A DNA stretch of 64,000 nt from Rutidosis leptorrhynchoides. Lineage: Eukaryota > Streptophyta > Magnoliopsida > Asterales > Asteraceae. The stretch is taken from the NCBI RefSeq assembly GCF_046630445.1, contig NC_092337.1, positions 225,908,501-225,972,500 on the forward strand, read 5' to 3'. The notes under the pieces are model-generated. The model ran no database searches. It was given only the letters and a program-made list of their open reading frames with translations, and had not been told where the DNA came from. This document shows, piece by piece, positions 14,737-25,110 of the stretch (within the stretch, counting starts at the first letter, position 1; each line of letters begins with the position of its first letter). The position numbers and the translations under genes are program-made.

Positions 14737-14866
14737 GATTTTTATTTTTATATGTAAGGTTTTTATATTTATAATATATGTTTAGTTTGTTATGTAGTTT
14801 CAAAGGAAGGTCCAAGTCAAAGAAATCAAACATAATGGTAGAGTCTAGAAGAAGCGTGGTTAGCTC

Positions 14867-17019
14867 TATCACACCCCCAATTAGGGCCTGGGTGAATGTG
14901 ACATTAATATCAAATAAACCAACATATTATAATATACGAGAACAATACTAAATGATAAAAACAAACTTTATTGAGTACACACCGAAAAATGAAATGTCGT
15001 TACAATAATGGAAAGTACAATAAAGTGTTTGTTTCAAATGCAAGAATAATAAATGCGATATCTCTTGATCCTAAGTCCAAGTAGCATCACATAAGCAGTA
15101 ATTAAATAAGCTTGATCAATTGGCACCTGAGACAAACATGCTAAAGTGTCAACCAAAAAGGTTGAGTGAAGTTCATAGGTTTAACAAATATATTTGACCG
15201 TTGTTTTAGACCACAAGATTTAGTTTATAAAGTTGATCTCGCAGGGATCAAAAAGTTATGTCAACTCGTGATATTTAGACTAAACGTTCAAAGTTAGCCC
15301 CAATGACAAGTTGTGCCTATACTTGTCGGTTTAATTTCATTATTAAGTAATACAAAGACTTAGTCAAATGTATCGGGGACGTTACTCCCGATAGGCCTAC
15401 CCCCAATAATTAAGAATGCATTTAACGAGCAATTAAAAATATCACTGTAGGGACTTAGTCGGACATAGCCGGGTATAGCTTAGTTTAACAGTTGGTACTT
15501 GTGTCTAAATTGTAAATAGTAAAAGTAGCATGTGTCTCACCCCAATAAGTTAAATAAGTTGTGCACAATATAAAGTGGGGCTATGAAGTTCACCTTAGTA
15601 AGTAGGAGAGATTTTGTTATTCCTTGGAATAGAAGATTTGGATGAATGTGAGCAGAAAGTCAACCTAATGACATTTAAGAGTAGTTAAATGTTGTGCCCA
15701 AGTTTAAGTTAAGTTTAACTATGCAAGAGTTTAAATGTAGTTTGTTTTACTAAGTTCTCATTTTTGGTAAGTTTCCACTTTTAGTAAGTTTCTATTTTTA
15801 GTAAGTTAGTGTTGAACACTAGTGAGTTGTTCTTAATAAGTCTACCACTTATTACGTGTGTTAGTAACTAAGTGTATGATTACTATAATCGGGTTTGACA
15901 TTGTGCACCATACCCAAACATCTATTCCACCGCCGAGTCACCAGAATGACCAATTGTTACCGGTTGGCCCAGGATTTCTTGACCAAAATCTAAGTTTGGC
16001 ATTCGTAATCCACAAGCGTCCCATAGTGGTACCAAGGATCACCCTAGGCCTTAAGTAGTGTTGACGTTCGAGTAATCCTCACGTTATCGTGAATGACTAG
16101 TGTAATCGTAAGTTATACTATAAGTACTATATTATAAGTGTTAGTAGTAGTATAAGTGTATAAGTGTTAAGTAGTAGTATAAGTAGTATTAGGGTTTTAA
16201 TTAATTAGAGTAGTTAGGTTTTAATAATAAATTAATGATTAGGGTTTAAGTAATAAATGTTTAATAGTATTATTAGGTTTAGGGTTTAGTAAAGTAATGA
16301 TTAGGTAATGATTAGGGTTTTAATTAATGTTTAGGGTTTAAGTTGTATTAGGATTTTATTTTGTTTAATGTTTATGTATATATATGTCGTGTTTATGTAT
16401 ATATATATATAGTTTATATATTTTTTTATATATAACCGTATATGTATACATATGTATATGTTTATATTTTTTTTTTACATGTATATGTATATTTATATTT
16501 TTTTTACATGAACAATATGAATGTTAAGATCATGCACGAATATGATTATGAATATAAACATGAATTGAAAGAAAGATTTAAAAGTTTTAAGATTTTGGAT
16601 CATACCTTGTTAATAATGATGAAGATTAACAAGAAACAAGAAGAAAACTTGGTGATGAAGATCAAATAACCCAAATAATGAAGAACACGCTTGAAGATCT
16701 TGATGAACACGAAGAATAAACTTGAAGATCACTTGAAGATGGTGGTGGTGTGGTGGTGGTGTTCTTGGCCGAATACCACAAGAGAGGGAGAGATTATTTT
16801 TGAGAGAGGATTTTGGTGTGATTTGTGAATGAGAAACTAGGAGTCTAGGGGTGTTTATTAGAGTGTTAGTCAACATAAGGATGTTCTAATTAATGATTTT
16901 ATTTTATTTTATAATTCTTTTAGTCAACAATAGGTGGTACTAGCTTATATATATTTTTATATATATTTTATTTTTTTAGTCAACATAAGGATGTAATTGT
17001 TTAAGATTCTTTAGTCTCA

Positions 17020-17093
<74 letters not shown>

Positions 17094-17415
17094 TTACATT
17101 TACTACATGATAAGTATTATTTTCTTTTTACTAATTCATGACTTGTATTTATTTTTATTTTTTATTTAGTTCCCAATTGTTTTATTATTTATATAAATGT
17201 CACTTTTTATTTATTACTTATAGATTAATAGTTATAATATTACAGAAATGCATAAATTTTAATTAGCAGTGAGTGTCGACTAAAAGTTTATTATTTGGTC
17301 AACGTTAAATAGATTGTGTATATAACAACCCTTAAATAATTAATACGTATAGTCAGGCAGTAAACCCTAGGGTCATTTCAGTAATTTCAGAAGTCGAAAA
17401 GTGAGGGTTGTTATA
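14867..17415 (-). mobile_element. 2.5-kb LTR-like element with TA...TA ends inserted in Harbinger ORF1 (TSD AGCTC)
   Basis: The element begins TATCACACCCCC and ends GGGTTGTTATA, with AGCTC at 14862-14866 and 17416-17420. Removing it with one TSD copy makes the Harbinger ORF1 run on in frame across the join, which fixes both ends independently. Read on the minus strand the ends are TATAACAACCC...GGGTGTGATA, that is TA...TA, a known non-canonical LTR terminus. There is no coding capacity, no internal pair of LTRs, a (TTA)n array and the CAACC/GGTTG hairpin at 15150-15164. Most likely it is a solo LTR; a different class of element is possible. Confidence 0.75.
17024..17094. repeat. (TTA)n microsatellite
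   Basis: About 70 bp of TTA trinucleotide inside the TA...TA element. Confidence 0.9.
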
Positions 17416-18446
17416 AGCTCAATGTTGGGTCGATGCGTCAGAGGATTCTTGCAAGGGAAATTCACAAAAATATGTATCGTTCTGGGCTACAATTTACAAC
17501 AAATTCAACAACAACCCAAATGGATGGCACAGAGGTGACGACCAATTGTCGTCAAAGTGGCGTAACATTAACCAAGCGTGTGGTGCGTTTCAAGGTGCTT
17601 ACAACGAAGTCAAACGCAATTGGAGAAGTGGTGACAACGATCAAGGTGTCGAAGACCGAGCACATCAAATCTATGCAAATAATAACAAAGGGAAAAGGTT
17701 TACCATGATGGATGCTTGGCGTGTATTGAGTACAAGTCAAAGTGGTATGTTTCGGGGTCGAGTGGACATGTTTCTTTAGATGCCGATGAGGATGGGATTG
17801 AGATTCCTCTTTCTCAACAAAACGAGCTTTTCGAAGACGATCCTTTTCCGAGACCTATGGGCCGTGAAAAGACAAAAAAAAAAGGAACGATCAAACTATT
17901 CTAGCGAGTTTAGTCGTTCGACTCGTTGATTAAAAGCGGATGAAGCTTTGGAAGCTATTTCAAAGGCTAAGGCGGAAAGAACTAAAGGTGTCAAATACGC
18001 AAAAAACTAGAGACACTCCGTACAGCTTTTGCAGGTGCTAGTGTTTTGTCCCTCAATACCGATGATATCAAGGACCCGGGTCACAAAAGATTATATGTAA
18101 AAGCTTAAAAAATTGTACCTTGATTAGTTCTCGCATTTGGTTGACACACCCGACGAATCATCTGAAGATGACAACTAGTAGTTTGATTATGTGTTTTTAA
18201 TTTCAAGTAATTTTAGTTTTTTAGTCTTCTATGTACTTTTTTATTTATTACTTTCTATGTACTTTTAAATTTCAAATTATCAATGTAGTTTTTAATTTCA
18301 AGTATTAAATTTCACTAAATATAGCCGTTTATTTCATTAAATCCTAAAACGATTACATTATTTCCTAAACAGAAAAACAACTTACTTCCTAAAACGATTA
18401 TATTAATTCATAACGGCTATCTCAAGAAACACCTTCATCAATCTTC

Positions 18447-18494
18447 CTAATCGCGAATATCGTATTGTTGAAATGGCGGAGATTCAGGTACATC
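18447..18494 (-). pseudogene. C-terminal end of second Harbinger ORF, part 1 (3' end)
   Basis: On the minus strand this reads PESPPFQQYDIRD and stops at 18447. It joins in frame to 27501-27640 once the 9-kb gypsy insertion and one TSD copy are removed. I cannot identify the protein from this short tail. Confidence 0.55.
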
Positions 18495-20876
18495 TGTAAC
18501 ATCCCGCGTTTTTCCGTTAAATTTATTTTAACACCGTCTTTTTTTTTTTAATAATATCTTTCGTATTTAAATTCGTCGACTCCGTTGACGAACGTTCATA
18601 ATATTCTCGTTATTTAATTATAACATCTCTCGTTAACTTGCGTTTTAAAAATATTCGATCGGTTAAATCCCGCACCCGCTTCTAAACTCGAGGGACTAAA
18701 ATTGACACGGGGCAAACTAGTTGACTAGGTCAACTAGTCCACCCCAATCACCATCATTCAACCATCTCCCTCTCTCTCTCTTTCTCTCTAGCAAGAACAC
18801 ACACACAAACCCCAACTTCATAAAATCATCATCTAAATTCGATCTAGGAGGCTTACAACAAAACAAATTACATTTTCGTGATCCTCTCTTCATTCTCTAC
18901 GATTTGATACTAACTTCATCTCGTTTGGGTAACATTTCTAAAACTCTAGATTTCTCTAAATTCGTGTTTTTGATTTGAAATGGTGTTAGTTAGTGTCTAT
19001 GGCTCGTGTCTAGCATGAATATATGATTTACTTGCTCGATTTGTTGTTTTGAGTAACTAGTTTGAACATTTGAAATGAGTTTGCTTAATCTTGCATTTTG
19101 GAAGATTAAATGTTGTTTGATTGTTAAAGTTCATGTTTTAATTGTGTTACTAGTATCACTAGCTTCGTTTTGATGTGTAGGTTGATTAAGAAAACTTCAA
19201 AAACCCGATTATTGATTTTTGTGAATTTTGGTTAGGGTTTGTTAGACTTTGAAATGAACTTTTGATGCGTTGAATGCTTGTTAATGTTGTTAGTAAGTGT
19301 TTAGATGCAATGTATGCTTAATTACCTTCGAAACGGCATATCGTATGTGTAAATTGGATTCCCGAATCATAAAATACGTTTTACGAACTTGAAACTTTGA
19401 AAATAAACCTTTCTTGATCAATTGACGAGATTTCGGCTATTGTAAATGATGTTATTGTTGGACCATAAGTGCTTAGTTGTATTCCTCGTCAAAATACCTT
19501 TCCAACGATATATGATAGGCATTATAAGTGTTTGCGGGTCAAGAGTTGGGTTGGAAAAGGTTTTGGTTCGTGCATACTTTGAAAAACTGACCAGAATTCT
19601 CTGCCCAGATGGTGGCGCGGCGCGCCCCATCCCCGCGCGGCGCGCGGATTGGCCTGGTCAGATTCTGACCACTTTGTCCCATTTCACGTGAAATGTTTGA
19701 CTAGCTACCGACCTCCGATTCACACGAAACTTGTTCTAATATACTTGTATATGAATAATTAGCATAGAAAAATAGTCCGGGACCCGACCCGAACATGTTG
19801 ACTTTGACCCGACCAAGTTTGACTTTTTGTCAAACTTAACCAATTAATTATGCAATCTTCCTAACATGCTTTTATACTTGTATCTTGCATGAAACTTGAC
19901 AATTTGCTTCACATGCTATATTAATCGAGTCGTATTGAGCCATAGGACTAATTGAACATCTTTGACCGTTTTGTGTTTACCGTTATTGATATAACCTATA
20001 TGTTTAGGTCAAGACTAGCTTTGTCTTTGCACGCGTTTACTTGTCGAAGTACTTTATTAACTCTTGCACTCAAGGTGAGATCATAGTCCCACTTTTTCAA
20101 TCACTTTTATTCTTTACATCGTGGGCTGAGAAACACATACATTTCATACTTATTTACTTTTCATGCTTTTATATTGTGAACAAATACGAGTACAAAGATG
20201 CATACGAGTTTGAACAAAAGTCCTCAATCCAATTATCATTAGTTCCACTTGCAGGATGTAAGTGTAAGCGTGCAATTATGTTGTGTGGCCATACGGGTTT
20301 AACAAACCCTCATTCAGACGGTTCGCTACCGTTAGTGAATGAAATATAATTTCAACAATGTATAGTGTAAGTTCTAACACTAAATTCGAAATTCAGAGGG
20401 AAGATTCGGTTAAGCCTTGATAATTGGGTGCTCGTGATACAAATACTATTTTGGAATGTGAATGATTCTGGTTGAGCAATTCTTAAAGAACCTTGTGGTT
20501 CAATACAATTTACTTACTAAACCTATGATTTCACCAACGTTTTTCGTTGACAGATTTCTATGTTTTTCTCAGGTCTTGCACGATATGTGATACATGCTTC
20601 CGCTCATTATTTGATACTTGCTTTGGATGTCGAGTATACATGCTTTTCATGGAGCGTCTTTTGACTTTACTTTAAACCGTGTCGCCTAGATTTCAATCGT
20701 ACTCATAACGTTGTAACTTAACTTTTGGTTGAACAATTCTTGTAAACTTTGAAACAATCTTTATTTTGAAATGAAGGCGACATATTTTGGTCAAACGTTA
20801 TCTTAAAGACTTATAATCAGGTAATGGGACCCACGTAGCCGACGCCGTCACTTGACGATTTGTCGGGGTCGCTACA
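18495..20876 (+). repeat. 5' LTR of the young gypsy element
   Basis: 2382 bp, TG...CA ends. It contains a GC-rich palindromic block (about 19610-19650), a splice-donor-like AAGGTGAGATC near 20070, and the CAACG-TTTTT-CGTTG hairpin at 20535-20549 followed by TTTTTCTCAGG. The open frames of 81 and 102 codons within it recur in the other LTR and are not genes. Confidence 0.95.
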
Positions 20877-20878
20877 AG

Positions 20879-20890
20879 TGGTATCAGAGC
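20879..20890 (+). promoter_or_regulatory. Primer-binding site (initiator Met-tRNA)
   Basis: TGGTATCAGAGC, 2 bp after the LTR end, is the standard complement to the 3' end of plant initiator Met-tRNA used to prime minus-strand DNA. A second copy lies at 21172-21183, embedded in a 24-bp repeat that also contains the last bases of the LTR. Confidence 0.9.
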
Positions 20891-20891
20891 C

Positions 20892-21184
20892 AGGTTTAAC
20901 CTTAGCCGTAAAGGTAGTCACGCGCGCCGGCTGTCAGGCCGGGCACTCATACGGACTATGCTTTTTGGCGGATTAATCGTAGAGGGGGTTCTCACAGTGT
21001 TACCTGTGACGAAGCATTGGCTCTTACCCCTTGCGATCCCTTGGAATTTGAGGGTTGGCAGTTTGGCAGAAATGCGGGCCGTAAAATCAGTGTCTGAGGT
21101 ACACTCAGTGGTCACCAAGCGGTTAGCTGGAAAGGCACTGGGTGGGTTTCTACCCCATCTGTCGCTACAAGTGGTATCAGAGCC
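20892..21184 (+). repeat. 293-bp duplication interval with a second LTR-end/PBS copy
   Basis: The 24 bp at 20868-20891 (LTR terminus plus PBS) recur exactly at 21161-21184. The roughly 270 bp between them is GC-richer than the surroundings and has no counterpart at the 3' LTR. The usual leader sequence (TTGGTTGTAGGG...) continues after the second copy. The first copy is the one adjoining the real LTR. Confidence 0.85.
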
Positions 21185-21591
21185 TTGGTTGTAGGGATTT
21201 AGAGTTCATTTGTGTCCACCCCGAGTCATAGGGTACATAGGTGAATCTAGACTACAACCGGCATATAGACTGAAGTAGGAATTACTTGACTATTTGTGCA
21301 TTTATACTCGAACTCTTCTATCATATCTAACTCGTATTCGATCTTGATCTTACGTTGATAAATTTTGTTGACGCGCCACCTTGACTTTATGAAGTAATGT
21401 TAAATGCACATGAGAATCAGGGTAATATAATTTCCGGGATTATATTACGGTGATTCATATGGACATTCCGACATTATGACATAAAGAATTTAAGGCGAGT
21501 CAAGGAAAATTTTCTCTACATCATCATTCCATATCATGATTAGTATTATTGAGAATACTAATCAAAGATATTCTTGTGTCTTGAAGGAACA

Positions 21592-22641
21592 ATGTCTCCC
21601 CGTCGCGGGCCACGTAATGAAACTTCCGAACAAGCTTTTCAACGCATGATAGCCGCCGCCATAGGTGCGGCTATGGCTAGTACCTCCTCCGACATCAATA
21701 ACAACCACAACCACAACAACCATGGAGCCGGAAATTCAAACGAGGGTTGCTCCTACAAAACTTTCATGGGGTGCAAACCTCACACCTTCGATGGGACCGG
21801 AGGACCGGTTGTGCTCACCCGATGGTTTGAGCAAACAGAAGCCGTTTTTAGCATAAGCGGTTGTCGGGACCAAGACAAAGTCAAATATTCCACCCACACT
21901 TTTGCCGGTATCGCCCTCACATGGTGGAATACGTATGTGCTGTCGGTGGGTATCGATGAAGCCCACACACTCTCATGGGCCGACTTAAAGAAAAAGATGA
22001 TCACCGAATACTTCCCGCGCGAAGAGACCCGTAAGCTCGAACACGAACTAAGAACTTTAAAAGCGGTCGGGAATGACCTTAAGGCCTATAATCAACGATT
22101 CTCCGAACTTGCTTTGATGTGCCCAAATCTTGTGAACCCCGAATCTTTAAGGGTTGAACTTTACATGGATGGTCTCCCCAAGAGCATCAAACAAGGAGTA
22201 ATGTCATCCAAACCCGCTAACCACCAAGAGGCTTTGAATATGGCCCGCCAATTGATTGAAACAGTGGACGAGATTGAAGTGCCGGCACGTAAAGCCGAGG
22301 ATAAGTCGGGTGACAACAAAAGAAAATGGGAAGCCCCCCAATCAAGCAATTACAACAACCCCGCCAAGAAGCCCTTCATCCCCAACGGCAAGAAAGGTTA
22401 TACCGGACACCTACCGTATTGTAACGAGTGCTACAAACATCATTTAGGTGAATGTGGCAAACCATTTTGCTTGAAGTGTCAAAGAAGTGGCCATGTAGCC
22501 CACGATTGTAGGAATACCGCTCCCGTCGCTCAAAAGGAGCACAATGCACCCAAGACGGGTGTTTGTTTTGAATGTGGCCAACCGGGTCATTTTAGGAGTG
22601 CGTGCCCAAACAAGAAAATCAACCCCAACGCACGCCGTTGA
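21592..22641 (+). CDS. Gypsy gag polyprotein (capsid plus zinc knuckles), 349 aa
   Basis: The ATG at 21592 (MSPRRGPRNE) is chosen because upstream in-frame codons offer only a TTG. An Asn/His-rich linker is followed by a Retrotrans_gag-type capsid segment (about residues 60-160: LTRWFEQTE, WWNTYV, FPREETRKLE, LELRTLK-like text). A basic stretch and three Cys clusters come next: CNEC..HHLGEC, then classic CX2CX4HX4C knuckles CLKCQRSGHVAHDC and CFECGQPGHFRSAC. The knuckles bind the RNA genome during packaging. The frame has no stop and ends before any protease. The lone intact gag beside a wrecked pol suggests gag may still be used by the element or simply has not had time to decay. Confidence 0.93.
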   Translation: MSPRRGPRNETSEQAFQRMIAAAIGAAMASTSSDINNNHNHNNHGAGNSNEGCSYKTFMGCKPHTFDGTGGPVVLTRWFEQTEAVFSISGCRDQDKVKYSTHTFAGIALTWWNTYVLSVGIDEAHTLSWADLKKKMITEYFPREETRKLEHELRTLKAVGNDLKAYNQRFSELALMCPNLVNPESLRVELYMDGLPKSIKQGVMSSKPANHQEALNMARQLIETVDEIEVPARKAEDKSGDNKRKWEAPQSSNYNNPAKKPFIPNGKKGYTGHLPYCNECYKHHLGECGKPFCLKCQRSGHVAHDCRNTAPVAQKEHNAPKTGVCFECGQPGHFRSACPNKKINPNARR

Positions 22642-25110
22642 ACTTTCAACATCGACACCTAGGATGCCCGAGACGACGATGGACTAGTCACGGGTACGTT
22701 TCTTCACAACAAATAGTATATTTCATACTTATTCGATTCGATTACCGCTAGATGTTTATTAACCAAGTCTTTGACTCGTGCTCTTTACATTCCACTTTTT
22801 TTCCCCTAGATATTACTTAGACGATTTAAGTGACCAACGGAAAATATTGTGTGCCTATAAATTTTATTGGAGGATATACGTTAAGACTTTTGACTTGACA
22901 CCTATAGAACTAGGGAGCTCGAAACCTATTCGTTAAAAAAAAAAAAAATAAATAAATAAATAAAATGTTTCCCCATCATCTTGTATAGATTGTTGTGAAC
23001 TGAGTAATTTTCGGTTGGAAACCGATACCCTCTCCCTCGTATCCATTACCTCATGATTATTTGCACGAATCCCGTAGTTTCCAAATCGACCTCCGTTCCG
23101 GTTATCATCAATTGGGGGTTAAGGGAGACGATGTCTCCTGAGTCTTTTCCGAACTCGCAACGTTAGTTGTAAATCTCTCTTAGTACCATTCGATTTATCC
23201 AAGGCTCGTCCGTATCCATAAACCTCCTAAACCACGTATGCAAACTTATCTAGACAAACCTGTTATCGTATTTATAGATGACGTCTTAACTTATTTAAGT
23301 AAAGAAGGAAAACGAACAACATCACCATCTTACGCTCGAACTTTTGAGAAAAGAGCAACTTTATACCAAATTCTCCGAGTGAGAATTTCTGTTGAACGAA
23401 GTCCAATTTTCTAGACCATGATGTTAATGGTCGAGGCATTACAATCAATCTCCAAATCAAGCCACATGTAATCAGGAAACTCTCATGACTCAGACTTACC
23501 GCAGATTCATTTTCGACTTTTTCTCGTGATGCTCGTTCTTTACCCTCGATAACTCATTAAGGTAGAAATCTAAACCTCTACGTGCCCGAATCTTGAACGT
23601 GATTATTCACACCAACCTTACTAGCTTAATTCGTATAGCGCCAGGTGGGACTCAAATATGGAAATATTTCTACTTGGACGCCGAAAGGCATACTCTCTCG
23701 ACTCAAAAATCAACATAACTAAAATTCGTTATTTTACACGAAGAATTCGAATACTAAATTGTGGATCCGATCAATCTTCTCGTCATCACGTACCACACTA
23801 CATACCTCTGTTATTTCACCGTCACCGTCTGATATTACTGGAATTTAAGATAGCACACAATCCAACGATACTTCACTCTTCTTTGACTTAACGCCCTTGC
23901 GTTGCTGATAATCGTCCAACCATTATTCAACCCCGAACTATACAATTACGTGTACTATCTCGTTTCTCTTTCAGGCTTCATTTTTTTTTTACAACTAGAG
24001 GCACGTTATGGCAACCTCGAGATGTAAGCTCATCCTATTCAAAGTCCTCATTTCACTCCTATCCTCATCGCTCGCATTTCCGTTAAGGAAACTCCTTGTA
24101 ACATTTCTCCATGGATAGAGAAACTCCTCATATTACATTAGTATTCGCCACGAGGGTGAATAGTCCTAACGAACATTTTTCGAACCCTAACTGACTTGTT
24201 CAAACATATCTTAAGAAATTCTATTCCAACACGGTGTATCTTCGTCATTTATCCTGTATTGAAATACTCGTTTCACCTCTAGCGTTGCAAGAGACCTTGG
24301 GAACCCGCTTAGACATATGTACCGCGTATCTCCCACAACCGACGAACCGAGCAAACGTACGATTCAATCTTGGAAAGACATGTTACAGACTGGTATTGTC
24401 ACCTTTAGTAGTTCCCCTTACTACGACAGCTATCACTCGTATATTAACGCAGCACTTCCGAAACCCTATATGACCGCAAATGTCATACCCCTGTTCATTT
24501 AACCAAAGCATGCGGCAAGCAAATCGCCAAATCTGAACTCCATCAAGAAACAACAATTGAGATCGTTCGAGTCCGAGGCGGGCTAGAGACAACCCATGGT
24601 CGCCAGAAGAGTTATACCAAACTTAGATGAAAACCTCACAAATCCCAGTGTGTAATCACCTAATATTGAGAACCCGCACCTTGGAAAGGTGTAATCCATT
24701 TTGGGAAATCGAGGAAGGTTATAACCGCAATATTGAACCTTTTGAAACCTTGGGGCGTATTAGAACCGCTTCCTACCGTTTAGAACTTCCGACTCAATTA
24801 AGTTTCCATTTATCCTACATTTCGTGTAACAAACTTAGAAACGTGTCATGCGGAACAGGAATGTGCAATCCTTTTAGATGCACCAACTATTGATGACAAA
24901 CTCCTCTTCATGGGAAAACTGGTTGAAATCATGGATCGTAAAACCAAACCTTAATACAACGTAAAACCCTGACTATCCAAATTCATGAGAACACTCAAGG
25001 ACGTACCTACACTTATTCATATTATGAACAACGTAAAGTCTCGAGTAAGAGATATCGACTACTACTTCCAACTAAATTTCGGGACGAAATTTCTTTTGAG
25101 GTGTGGATAA
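22642..25110 (+). pseudogene. Degenerate gypsy pol remnants (PR, RT, INT, 3' tail)
   Basis: About 2.4 kb stands where roughly 4.5 kb of pol is expected. Pieces recognisable across frames and stops: protease-like text near 22700-22930 ending PIELGSS; reverse transcriptase near 23225-23470, with PVIVFIDDVL and, after frame changes, FLDHDVNGRGI; integrase near 24285-24410, with GTRLDICTAYLPQ in place of the usual GTRLDMSTAYHPQ; and tail text about 24760-25100 including RLELPTQLS and KFRDEISFE. Many stops and large internal deletions rule out function. The lineage looks like a Tekay/Del-type chromovirus, but this rests on short matches. Purine-rich GAGGTGTGGATAA just before the 3' LTR is the probable polypurine tract. 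Confidence 0.85.

Larger units (their letters stand above)
14179..18180 (+). pseudogene. PIF/Harbinger ORF1 (Myb/SANT-like DNA-binding protein), broken and interrupted
   Basis: It starts at ATG 14179 (MSNSN, then stop). The N-terminal stretch is Asn/Pro-rich and has several in-frame stops. An AT-rich interval (about 14537-14798, probably an intron) follows. The SANT part resumes at about 14800-14866 and, after the inserted element, continues in the same frame from 17421. Around 17530-17720 it reads SSKWRNINQACGAFQGAY and GKRFTMMDAWRVL, a pattern typical of plant PIF/Harbinger ORF1 proteins often annotated as 'NAM-associated' or 'glutathione S-transferase T3-like'. The C-terminal tail continues in shifted frames to about 18180 with Lys/Glu-rich text. 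Such proteins help the transposase bind DNA and enter the nucleus. This copy is non-functional. Confidence 0.75.

Noticed and set aside
16130..16360. Interstitial telomere repeat (many TTAGGG/TTTAGGG-like words)
   Set aside because: Units are irregular and separated by other AT-rich words; no run of consecutive TTTAGGG.
19418..20349. ORFs of 70-102 codons in the young gypsy LTR, also at 26037-26968
   Set aside because: They lie in non-coding LTR sequence, are duplicated only because the LTR is, and have no recognisable protein features.
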